This document shows, piece by piece, positions 23,611 through 33,199 of a stretch of 64,000 nt of DNA (position 1 is the stretch's first letter; each line of letters opens with the position of its first letter). Both the position numbers and the translations under genes were made by a program. The notes beneath the pieces are model-generated. The model ran no database searches. It saw only the letters and a program-made list of their open reading frames with translations, and was not told where the DNA came from. The stretch lies in assembly GCA_963576735.1 (NCBI GenBank), contig OY755171.1:5084001-5148000 (forward strand). The letters are read 5' to 3'. Source of the DNA: Bedellia somnulentella (lineage: Eukaryota > Arthropoda > Insecta > Lepidoptera > Bedelliidae).

Positions 23611-23850
23611 ACAGCTCAGTGGGAACACAACCGCTTCTCATGCAGGAGATTCAAATTCAAATCCTGAGTCTTAGGCCCGACCAATGTTTCTTTTATTCAG
23701 TCTTATGTGTAGTTAATTAACATAGTAGTTAACGGCCAGGGAAAATATCGTAAGGATACTCACACGGCTAAGTTTTATTGGTGTGAATATATTCTTACAA
23801 AAAAGCACCCCCTATCACATTAATGCAATACTCAATAAAAACATGAATAC
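23611..23850 (+). mobile_element. SINE-C copy, diverged
   Basis: A-box-like CAGCTCAGTGGG and B-box-like ATTCAAATCC, followed by GTTAACGGCCAGGGAAAATA and the CACCCCCTATCAC block. The 3' end is lost. Confidence 0.7.
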
Positions 23851-24154
23851 TTTAAACTTCAGGTGACAAATATTATACGTGATGTTCGAATTTATTTTAG
23901 TACCTCTCACTTCTTTTAGTATTTTCGGCGTGAAATTTGTGTTGAGTTAATTTGAAATGTTTAGCAATACAGAGGTCCTGATAGCGCGATCGCTCCTGAC
24001 AACCCGAATATTTTAGCCATATAACTTCATTAGACATTCATTACACAGCAGTATTTAATATTTCGTCATAAATAATCTGATAATTATTTACAAAACGTAT
24101 ATAATATATCATCGACATCGTCTAACATCATTTTTTATTTTAAAAATATAACTG

Positions 24155-24275
24155 AATAATATTAAAAAGGTGTAAGGTTTTGGGTCAGGACAGCGCTATC
24201 AAATTGCTTTATTTAAAAAATATAACTTAATATTATTAATAAGCTGTAAGGTTTTGGGTCAGAACAGTGCTACCA
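24155..24275 (+). repeat. Tandem duplication of an AT-rich / GGTTTTGGGTCAG unit
   Basis: GTGTAAGGTTTTGGGTCAGG at 24170 recurs as CTGTAAGGTTTTGGGTCAGA at 24242, each preceded by AATATTA. The second occurrence runs into a SINE-A body, so the 5' part of that SINE was duplicated with its flank. Confidence 0.7.
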
Positions 24276-24424
24276 AATTTCTTTAAAAGGATGTTCATAG
24301 AAGGCTACTTACGGTATTGGGGTTTCAAAGTACCGTTTATTTATCATTATTTTTCCATTCAACTTCAAATAATGGCTCAAGATTTTTTAATTCTAAAACC
24401 GTGACTATGCATGTATATATGTAA
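24250..24424 (+). repeat. SINE-A copy, internally deleted
   Basis: AACAGTGCTACCAAATTTCT, GGCTACTTACGGTATTGGGG, CATTCAACTTCAAATAATGG and AACCGTGACTATGCATG. Confidence 0.7.
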
Positions 24425-24810
24425 AACTTTATACTACAATATACACTTTACAATACGGCAAACATTTGCAGTTTCAAAATATGAATTGGCATTCATTCCC
24501 GAATTGGATGTACTAACAACACCCAATGATCGCTCAATTCAACGTCAACAGACGCTGATTGGGTACAATAAAGTCGTCGGCATTTTGACTGAAAATGTTG
24601 GACAGAATAAATTGCCTCAGTGACAGACAAATCTCAAAGCTATTAAAAGTATAATAAATTTTAAAGCAATTAATTTAAATTGTTTCATTTTAGTCTGTTT
24701 TGAGTAAAATTCTATGTTTATTTAGACTTTTTTTTTCATTTTATGGATGAAACCAAACGAGCTTATTCAAATAAAATATACTGACAATCAAATTTAAAAC
24801 ACATTTACAT

Positions 24811-25290
24811 TGTTTCAACACAAGAAAAATTTCGACACAAGCGGGAATCGAACCCGCGACCTCGAACGGCGACGATATACGTATACCCGAGGTCGCGGGT
24901 TCGATTCCCGCCTGTGTAGAAATTTTTCTTTCCTTTATTTGTTCTTAGTAATAATCCCCCCATGAGGTTTTCATGAACAAAAAGTTATGTGATAGTTAGG
25001 CGATTTCAATATTTGCATTCTATCTGAAAAGGTAGACAAGTGGCCTTCCGAATTATTAAAAATTCGGAGGTAGGAAACGCAAACACTACTTAAGCGTGTA
25101 AAAGAAATAGAGGATAAAAGAATTTCGCGCTGGCAGCCATTGACACGGTAGCTAAATTGGCAGAGCGACGGGGGCGTATACCCGAGGCCGCGGGTTCGAT
25201 TCCCGCCTGTGGCGAAATTTTTCTTTCCTTTATTTAGTGGTAATAATCCCCACATGAGGTTTTCATGAACAAAAAGAATTAAATTACCAC
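24811..25290 (+). mobile_element. Family D dimer with two tRNA-like modules
   Basis: Two identical-sense tRNA-like modules end at 24917 and 25212 (GCGGGTTCGATTCCCGCCTG), 295 bp apart. Each is followed by the family D tail (TTTTTCTTTCCTTTATTT ... CATGAGGTTTTCATGAAC). The first module is also preceded by its own inverted copy (24841-24866), giving a strong hairpin. The arrangement looks like a tandem or recombined dimer. Confidence 0.75.
24846..24917. repeat. tRNA-like hairpin (inverted duplicate of the B-box arm)
   Basis: AGCGGGAATCGAACCCGCGA and its CCTCG extension on the left pair with CGAGGTCGCGGGTTCGATTC on the right. The loop is about 20 bases. Confidence 0.85.
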
Positions 25291-25325
25291 ATCCATAATT
25301 CTAAAAAAGAGTGTTATATTATAAC

Positions 25326-26089
25326 TAGACCCCGTTATCTTTGTAGCATTTTGGTGGCAACTGATTTAGTGATGGGGTAATTGATAGAACTGTGTCGATC
25401 ACGATCGATCGAACTGTTTTGATTCGAACATTAACCATTTCGTGTTTTCGAACGAGAGGTCTTTTTTAGAAATAAAGAATATTAATAAAACACTTCATTA
25501 CATAAAATAATTTAAATATAAATAAAACACACTGAAAATCTTTTCGATACAACAACTACACAAAAATAATACTAGTAGTAAAGCAAAAGTGACAAGAAAG
25601 CGTAAATTTAGTTAAAATTATATTTGTATATCTTACCAATCAACGCTTATAATTTCTTATTAGTAAAACAATCGATCGAACGTGATTGATTGGTTTAATT
25701 ATTTCTTTTTTATTCCGACCTTGATTATATGATCGACGTTACATCGATCGATCGATTATTTCTCAGCTCAATACAATAGAAGCGAGAAAGCTAATGATCA
25801 TATTGCATTTTATGCGCGCGTGAAAGAGATAGCCACCATTTTGTTACCTGCTTTGACCTATGATCAAATGATCGAATCAATTCGTAAAATACAGGCGAAA
25901 TCAAACTCTACCGTCTATAGTTTAAGCACTAATACTGCTTGCTAATGTTACCATGACGTAATCGATCAATCGAGAATGGTTAGTGTTCGAATCAAAACAG
26001 TTCGATCGATCGCGATCGACACAGTTCTATCAATTACCCCATCACTAAAATCAGTTGCTACCAAAATGCTACAAAGATAACGGGGTCTA
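25326..26089. mobile_element. hAT-like MITE with perfect 8-bp target duplication
   Basis: The ends are TAGACCCCGTTATCTTTGTA at the left and its complement at the right. They extend as inverted repeats of about 120 bp that include GTAATTGATAGAACTGTGTC and a run of GATCGATCG motifs. ATTATAAC flanks both sides (25318-25325 and 26090-26097). An 8-bp duplication with a TAG...CTA terminus fits hAT-type insertion. The interior of about 500 bp has no coding capacity, so it is non-autonomous. The superfamily is inferred. Confidence 0.85.
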
Positions 26090-26189
26090 ATTATAACTGA
26101 ATAAATGAATCTGTTGTATTTTTCCTTGCGAATCTTTTAAGGTTTAGTTTAACACGTCCTTTGCTGGCATATATAATTAGAATAGATTA

Positions 26190-26435
26190 CCGGCTTAGAA
26201 CAGCACTACGTCATTTCTTTCGGTGGGTGAACGTAAGAGGCGACTAACGGTATTGGAGCTTTTAAGGGATTTTTGGGCGATGCGTTTGGAGACCCATCAC
26301 CAAAAACCTTTATTTCACCATCTTTTTCCCAAGCAACTTCCAAAAGTGACTGAGGAATTTCTAATTCCCTAGCTCTGGCTTACTCTTCATGGGATTTATA
26401 GCCGTGAGTATATGTATTTATTTATGTATGTATGA
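26190..26435 (+). mobile_element. SINE-A copy, near full length
   Basis: Well conserved from CCGGCTTAGAACAGCACTAC to AGCCGTGAGTATATGTATT with a mixed TATT/TATG tail. Confidence 0.9.
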
Positions 26436-27521
26436 ATTATGAAAAAGTCTGTTATAAAAATGTATCGCTTTATATAAGGAGAAAGGACTATGATGTTTTA
26501 TTTGTAGCTAATCTTTAGCAATACAAAATAGATTGACCATACCTCTTGGGCATAGTTGACTTCTCAGTAACACGCCTTTCAAGTCGAGTTCAGAATAGAG
26601 TGACATTCCAATTATTAACTGATCTACAGAAATGTGCTGGGCCATGTCTCGAAGATTTGTATATTGCTAATTATGAGTAGTTAAAACCATTATTGATATA
26701 TTTTCATTCTGTTTCACTATGAAAAATATCCTTAAATCGAAATTTAATAAATAACAGTCTTGGGAAAAAAATGGATTTAAACTTCTCATGGATGTATAGA
26801 TTAGTATACGTTTTTAGTAAGAACGTATTACATTTTTTTTTGGTAAAAACGTAATACAATTTTTTGTGACTTTTTGTTAGATGGTTTTCGTTGAAACATG
26901 TTGTTCTCAGGGTAGAATGTAATTTACAGTTAATTGTCATTAGTGATATAATGATGAAAAAAGAATCTTGATGTCAATAAACAGACTTAATATTTTGAAA
27001 TAAATAACATTAATAAGTTGGCAACTGCATGTTAATAGTAATTAACATTTAAGTTAAAGTGTTCACACTGTTTATGTACAAATATTTCAAAGTGCGCAAT
27101 GAAAATCCACATTAATATAAATATGCCAGAATCAGCAGTGAGAAGGTGCGGGTAAAGTTAGTAATATTAATTTAAATAACCAGCTAACTTGCTTTCCTTA
27201 CCTGAGGCTTTGAAATCTTTGCAAAATGTACAGCCGCCTCGCTTGGTTCACACTTAACATGAAGAATTTATACTCACGGAAGTTTGTTCACAAATTCTAC
27301 GGTAAAAGGTTGAAAAGATTTTATTGTTGTGAAATGCTTAAAACCTTAAATTGCTTAGCTATTTGCAGCTATTTTAAAATAGCTTTTGTTAGTCGAAATT
27401 TTAAGAGATAAATGGGTTGGACCGAGATGTATTTTAAATAATTTTGTAATATTGTTAATTTTGGAAACAAACATAAAAATGAAACACAATATTTAATAAA
27501 AACCACATGTATGTGGTACAC
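26436..27521. other. AT-rich DNA without recognisable features
   Basis: Only chance-length reading frames on both strands. Confidence 0.5.
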
Positions 27522-27759
27522 ACATATACTCACGGCTATAAATCCCTAGATGGGGCAGCCAGAGCTAAGGAAATGGAAATTTCTCAGCCACTTTTGGAAA
27601 GTTTAGTGGGGAAAAGATGGTAAAATAAAGGTTGTTGGGAATGGGTCTCCAACCTCGTCGCCCAAAAATCCCTTAGAAGCCCCAATACCGTTAGTCGCCT
27701 CTAACGTTCACCCACCGGAAGAAATGGGGTAGTGCTATCCTAAGCCGATACTACACAGC
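27522..27759 (-). mobile_element. SINE-A copy, full length
   Basis: From ACATATACTCACGGCTATAA to GCCGATACTACACAGC with all family blocks. Confidence 0.9.
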
Positions 27760-27805
27760 ACAATAATAAAATCCTTAGTTAATTGATACATAATGGTTAA
27801 TGACG

Positions 27806-27876
27806 CCCATGGCCTAGCGGATCGATGATTAGCCTCTGGATCCGGAGGTTGCGACTCGAGTCCCGCTGAAAAAAAT
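27806..27876 (+). repeat. tRNA-Arg-like sequence (SINE head or tRNA pseudogene)
   Basis: ATGGCCTAGCGGATCGATGA resembles a D-arm and A-box, CCTCTGGATCCGGAGG an anticodon arm, and GACTCGAGTCCCGC a T-arm. The 3' half of the acceptor stem is absent and a run of A follows, so it cannot fold as a complete tRNA. It is most likely a SINE head or a tRNA-derived pseudogene. Confidence 0.5.
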
Positions 27877-29440
27877 TTTATGTGATGAATATAGAAGATG
27901 TTTCTTATAATAAGATGCGTTTACTATACTATTCTAAAATTGAAGCCTTGATACAAACCTCTGTATATTATCATCAATCATAAATGCTTCTGCCATAAAG
28001 TTTCAGCTTATCGAAACGTGCATAGAATTCTATTGACCACGTAAGATGGTTTTAAAGTAGTGGTTGACAGAATAAGACAAAATTATTGTTTATTTCACTG
28101 AAATTGTAAATAGAATTTAATAAAAGCCTTGACGGCTCCTTGACACACTGTTGTGATCCGAATGGGAGGCATGGACCTCTTTGATTGGGAATTACGATGT
28201 AACTTATAGAACGTAAATTATCAGTAAATCAATATATTTTGCATTACTCTAGGCATACATGAAAGATAATTGTTAGTAGATGATGTCCAAGTAGCATAAA
28301 CTTCAGAATTTTTTTAATGATACCGGTAGTCTAAGAAAACAATACTGAAATATAATATTTTATTAAAATGATGAATCAATGAAGAGCGGATAATTTTTTG
28401 TCAGGAATTTTGCAAAATAGCAAAGTCTGTCTATCTCAGACATGTAGCGTGAGCTTAATATATATTATAATTAAATTGAATTTGTTAGGGTTCCAGGAAC
28501 GAGAACAACAAATGTCAAGCAAATTAAAAAAGACCCAAACAATCGCTTTCGTCGATTTACGTTGATGTCAGTGCAAACTTAAATATCTTCACTGATCAAA
28601 CAAGGGGGAGAAATTATGGGGTTGCTAGGTTATAAAGGTACAAAAAATTCTAATTTAGGGTATTTAAATTGAAAAAATAACAATAATTTTAATCTGGAGG
28701 TCGACGGCATTAAATCTAGAGCGTATTTCTATTAGAATCGCTTGTGTTTACGTGTGTAGAACATACGAGGGAACGTACGATTTAAACACATGGCAACAAT
28801 GGAACTAACCTATGCATCAATATATTTTTGTTATACGTACATGCATACACTCACGCCGTTAATTACCATTTAAGTAGGCAGAGAACAGGGGATCACCTGG
28901 CCAAACTCTTCAACTTTAATTGTATCCCCTTTATTTTTGATTTGCGATTATTGACTCGTAAGCAAACTCACTGAAAATATAAGCATACGAAAAGAAAAAT
29001 ATACTAAATATTATTACAATAACATATAAATACTAGTTGAGAAATATTAATGTTAATAATTAAGACATTGGACAGAAATTCCTGAGGTCTCGATTGTCCT
29101 TTAGAATAGTTGTAGTCTTCGTTCAAACCCTAATTGTAAGACTGTTATAGGCTTTTGTATTGAAGATCCTTCATATTCCGGGAGAGGAAATTTAGCATTG
29201 CTTCTCAAACTACCTCTTTCTGATTGTTGATTTTCCTGAGATAACTATTTTATAATTGATTAATAAACCTCGAAATATTGGAACTTATAAATATCTTCCG
29301 AGTTTCAAAATAAGGTTATATGTTTTCATAGTTTAAAGGCCCAGCAAATGTCAGCTAATTTACTATTATAACATTAATAAGATAAATTTCAAAATTAATT
29401 TATTAAAATGGGACACCAATAGCAATGTTGTTTTTTTTTA
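27877..29440. other. AT-rich DNA, one family B fragment at 28838-28890
   Basis: Apart from CACTCACGCCGTTAATTACC (family B-like), nothing is recognised. Confidence 0.45.
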
Positions 29441-29762
29441 TATTTATACTAGCGACCCGCCCCGGCTTCGCACGGGTGCAATGCAAAATATACCTACTAC
29501 AGAATGTCCTTATACACAACGTTCACAGCTTTTTTGTCATTAGCCAATACAAACATGTTTAATTCTTAATATTTTCCTCGCTAGAGAGCTCCGATAAACG
29601 CGTGCGATCGCTGCAAATCATAAAGTGCTGTAAGGCGAAGCGCTGCGGTTATCTTCTCGCGCCCGTAAGGGCGCGCGGAATTGGAATCTCCCATTTAATG
29701 AAAATTTCCAAGGTTTCTTGTCGCCACCCGTGAACACGGAGTGGGGCTTCGGCGAACTGTTA

Positions 29763-30440
29763 CCGCGAGCGCGATCGAACTCACCGTATGGTACGGCGAG
29801 TGACCGGCTACTCGCGGCCTGTAGTCTTCTTTCTTCTCTTCACCGTGAGCGCGATCAAGCCCGCCCAGTGGAATCTCTCTTACGAGAGAAAGCCGCGGGC
29901 TGATTATGTATCTTTAGCGACCGCGATTGTGTCGCAAGTTGCAATATTGTCGCTGTCAAAAGTGTCAGATCGCATACAAATTTATGACATTGACAACGAC
30001 AATCGTGCAACTTGCGACACAATCGTCACTCGCAAAAGATACATAATCAGGGGGCCGGGCGAACGACCGGGCGGCCCACGGACGTCGGTACTCTTGTGTC
30101 TTGAAACTAAACCGCCTTGTTCCTCTTCTTTCTTCTCCGCGGGCGCCGTCTCGCCCACTCCTGTGGACGACGGCTACCCGCGGTCCGCGGCTCGGTTCCC
30201 TTTGTCTTGTCATTTTCTTCGCGGGCGCGATCGAGCCTACTCCCGTAGGCGATGGCAACCCGCGGTCTGCGACTCGACTCCTGGCCCTTGTCTTTTCTTC
30301 GCGGGTGCGATCGGGCCTACTCCTGTAGGCGATGGCACCCGCGATCGGCATTCTCGGCTCCTAAGCGTGGTTTTCACCGCGAGCGCGGTCGAGCCCGCGC
30401 CGTGCGGCGGGCGACCCGCGGCTCGCGGTCTTATGGCTGT
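29763..30440 (-). repeat. Degenerate ~80-bp tandem repeats in the LINE 3' UTR
   Basis: Units begin near 29763, 29843, 30137, 30219, 30300 and 30377, each with CCGCG(A/G)GCGCGATCGA, a CTACTCC(C/T)GTAGGCGATGG-like centre and a TTTTCTTC spacer. Periods are 77-82 bp. The gap between the second and third units is filled by a foldback sequence and some unrelated bases. Confidence 0.8.
29900..30050. repeat. 151-bp foldback sequence inside the LINE 3' UTR
   Basis: The left arm (29900-29967, starting CTGATTATGTATCTTT) and right arm (29983-30050, ending AAAGATACATAATCAG) are inverted to each other, mostly identical over 68 bp, with a 15-base loop. GGG lies on both sides. It is either a MITE that inserted into the 3' UTR or an RNA hairpin of the element. 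Confidence 0.85.
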
Positions 30441-30511
30441 CGTAGCGCTGCGCGTATCGCGTAGTCGGCTGCATCTGTGGGAAATACAAGTGTATTAGTA
30501 TCAAATAAGAA

Positions 30512-33199
30512 TTAAGTCCGCGAAACGTCGTTTTCGTCGACCACCAAATCTCGCGGGTAAGCCTTGCGGTCGGGCGGCCGCGCGTGTAGCGGCGCCAGAT
30601 TACGAATATGATCGTAATCTGACGCATCCACACGTTTAAATAACTTACTCGCGAGGCGGCCGACGAAATCGTCCAGTGTTTCCATCTCGAGGTCCCTGTG
30701 GATTAGATCGTTACGCATGTAGCGCGGGGCATCGACTATCACACGCAACGATATACTCTGTTGCGCGCGTAGTTTAACGCGGTTCGTATTCGATACTAAG
30801 CTGTACCATGCCGGGGCTGCGTATGTGAGGCGAGAACGGATGTATGTTTTATACACACCGAGTTTCGCACGTAGTGGTAGTCGAGATCGAAGCACTGGCC
30901 GGAGCAAGTTGCGGGCAACCCGCGTCTTGTTCACGACGTCGCGGACATGCTCACTCATGGTGAGGCCGCAATCAATAGTCACACCCAGATATTTCACTGA
31001 GCGCGAGTATTTGATTGGTTCCCCGCCGAGAGAAAGCTTACGCTTCGTATGCCCGGTGCCTACTAACATAGATTGAGTTTTTGATACGTTTACCGATAGT
31101 CTCCACTTCAAAAGCCAGTCGGGGAGCGCGTCGAGGGTGCGCTGCTTATCGAAGGCGGCGTACGCCTTCGTGTGGGCGGGCGACACGAAGGCAATGTCGT
31201 CGGCGTATAGCGCCAGCAAGGTGTTACCCTTCACTGGCACGTCGTCCGTGTAGAGCGCATAGCAGGCTGGCGATAGGCAGCTGCCCTGCGGGACTCCGGC
31301 GGCGATGGGTCGTGGCAGCGATAGGTGGCCCTCGACCCGCACCTGAAACATACGATCGGAAAGGAAAGATGAAATCACTTTAACTATACGACGGGGCGTA
31401 TCTGTAATGGTAAATTTATAGATCAGGCCTGTATGCCAGACCCGATCGAATGCTTTCTCCATATCGAGGAGGGTCGTAACGGCGCAGTGTTCGTTATTCA
31501 ACTGCTCTGTGAGAAGATGAATAACTCGCACTAATTGAAGGGTCGTGCTGTGTTCCGCGCGGAAACCGAATTGTTCGGGGCGAGGCGGAATATATGGATT
31601 CATTTCGCGTAGTAGCAGCTTTTCGAATACTTTCGACGTACTCGGTAGCAGCGAAATGGGCCGATAGCTCTCGGGTTTCAGTGTGTTTTTCCTTGGCTTA
31701 GGCAGCATGATGATATGAGCGAGCTTCCAGTTGGTCGGGAAATGGCCGGTGCGCATTATGCCGTTGAAAAGCCTCGTCAGTGCCGCCACGGTTCGCGGCG
31801 GCGCGTGTCGGAGGGCGGCGTTGGTGATGTTGTCGGCGCCGGGCGCCTTGCGCGGCGGCGCTCGTCGTATCATCTTCTGCACTTGGCCCGGTGAAAACAC
31901 TACTGGGTTGTCCTCGGGAGCTATCGGTTCTGTGAAGTACTGGGAGACGGCACGCTCCACCATATCGACGTGTTCCGCCTCGTCCGTTGGATTCGGTTGG
32001 AACTGTCGTTCCAAATGTTCCGCGAAGATTTCGGCTCGATCCTCCGCGCGGTATCGCATTGTCCCGTCGCTATGCGTCAGTGGATGCACTGGGGGCCGTG
32101 CACCGGATAGAGCTCTGCAGAGGCGGTGAATCGAGATGATATCTCCGTCTGCCTCGTCGATCCGGTCTTCCCACTGAGCTGTAGCATGGGCCTCTAGCTC
32201 GGATTGTATTTTCCGGCGTAGGCGGTTGATCTTAGACTTCTGCGTGGGGCATCGAGTTTGTTGCCATACTTTACGTAGGCGACGTTTCTCGTTGATAAGC
32301 CTCATGATGTGAGGCGGAGTGCTCGGTAGGGCCGTCCGTGGCGACGTTAGCGATGTGGCATCGCTAAGGGCGCCTTGTAGTGCGGCGGTGATGTCCCCGG
32401 CGAGTAAATCCACGTCCGCTGCGCAGGCAACCGGCCGGCTAGGAGTCGACTCGTCCAAGCGCGCCGCGTAAGCCTCCCAGTCGATGCGGCGTCGAGGCGG
32501 CGCGGGCGGCACGCGTGCCGGCGTGAGATCTAGCACTGTTAACACAGGCATGTGATCTGAGCCGTTAGCGTCCGGTAACACCTCCTGGGTCGGCGGCTTC
32601 TCGAGGCCATGGTGAACTACGAAGTCGATGACGTCCGGGCTATGTAGCGGGTTGTCGGGATAGTGCGTCGGTACATCCGGGCCGCTGACTTCGTAGTTGT
32701 TGGCTTCGGCGTCTCGGAAGAGTCGTTCCCCGCACTGTGAGATTGTAATTGAATTCCACGCGTAGTGTTTACAGTTCCAATCTCCGGCGGCGACGGTTGC
32801 GACGGGTGAAATCAAAAATGATTTCAGCTCGCTTGTGTTCAGCTTCTCGCCGGACGGCTTGTAGATTGCGTAGAGCCGCACCGGGGTTCCCGACAGGCAC
32901 AGCTCTACGCCAAGCGCGTACATAGAGGTGAGCTGTAGCGCCGGTAGCGGTTGATGGATGATTCCTCTTCGGACTAGTACCGCGAGGCCGCGGTACGCTC
33001 TTCCGTTGATGGGATCGGACTCGTCTTGCCGGTACATGTGATAGCCGGGGAAGTTGATGCGGTCGCCTCTCGTCAGCATAGTCTCGCACAGCAGTGCGAC
33101 ATCGATGTTCTGCTCGCGGAGTAGTAGTTTGAATAGCGTAGCCTTCTTTCGGAGGCTACGGGCATTCCAATGGATAACTCGTAGTGGTTTAGTATCCAT
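30512..33199 (-). CDS. LINE ORF2: endonuclease and reverse transcriptase
   Basis: 895 codons, ATG at 33199. It makes the replication enzyme of the LINE: the endonuclease nicks the target DNA and the reverse transcriptase copies the element RNA there. The N-terminal endonuclease (about residues 5-225) shows HWNARS (N12), LCET (E39), GDWN (D140, N142) and SDH (214-216), the expected catalytic set. A linker with a basic helix at about 300-335 follows. The reverse transcriptase (about 440-760) shows PESYRPISLLP, LDMEKAFDRVW (D579), AGVPQGSCLSP and YADD (665-668), all intact. No RNase H domain follows, which fits Jockey. The start codon lies inside the end of ORF1: ATGGATACTAA carries the ORF2 ATG and the ORF1 TAA, an 11-base overlap that suggests termination-coupled reinitiation. 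Confidence 0.95.
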   Translation of the reverse strand: MDTKPLRVIHWNARSLRKKATLFKLLLREQNIDVALLCETMLTRGDRINFPGYHMYRQDESDPINGRAYRGLAVLVRRGIIHQPLPALQLTSMYALGVELCLSGTPVRLYAIYKPSGEKLNTSELKSFLISPVATVAAGDWNCKHYAWNSITISQCGERLFRDAEANNYEVSGPDVPTHYPDNPLHSPDVIDFVVHHGLEKPPTQEVLPDANGSDHMPVLTVLDLTPARVPPAPPRRRIDWEAYAARLDESTPSRPVACAADVDLLAGDITAALQGALSDATSLTSPRTALPSTPPHIMRLINEKRRLRKVWQQTRCPTQKSKINRLRRKIQSELEAHATAQWEDRIDEADGDIISIHRLCRALSGARPPVHPLTHSDGTMRYRAEDRAEIFAEHLERQFQPNPTDEAEHVDMVERAVSQYFTEPIAPEDNPVVFSPGQVQKMIRRAPPRKAPGADNITNAALRHAPPRTVAALTRLFNGIMRTGHFPTNWKLAHIIMLPKPRKNTLKPESYRPISLLPSTSKVFEKLLLREMNPYIPPRPEQFGFRAEHSTTLQLVRVIHLLTEQLNNEHCAVTTLLDMEKAFDRVWHTGLIYKFTITDTPRRIVKVISSFLSDRMFQVRVEGHLSLPRPIAAGVPQGSCLSPACYALYTDDVPVKGNTLLALYADDIAFVSPAHTKAYAAFDKQRTLDALPDWLLKWRLSVNVSKTQSMLVGTGHTKRKLSLGGEPIKYSRSVKYLGVTIDCGLTMSEHVRDVVNKTRVARNLLRPVLRSRLPLRAKLGVYKTYIRSRLTYAAPAWYSLVSNTNRVKLRAQQSISLRVIVDAPRYMRNDLIHRDLEMETLDDFVGRLASKLFKRVDASDYDHIRNLAPLHARPPDRKAYPRDLVVDENDVSRT

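Larger units (their letters stand above)
29452..30511 (-). other. LINE 3' untranslated region
   Basis: About 1 kb between the ORF2 stop and the 3' end. It holds six GC-rich repeats of about 80 bp and a 151-bp foldback sequence. The 3' end reads, on the minus strand, GTGCGAAGCCGGGGCGGGTC followed by GCTAGTATAAATATAAAA. Open frames across it on the plus strand are by-products of its GC content. Confidence 0.7.

Noticed and set aside
27806..27876. Possible functional tRNA-Arg
   Set aside because: The acceptor stem has no matching 3' strand and an A-run follows, so it is listed only as tRNA-like.
29788..30498. 236-codon open frame on the plus strand
   Set aside because: It runs antisense through the tandem GC-rich repeats of the LINE 3' UTR. 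No domain, and its length is explained by few stops in GC-rich repeats.
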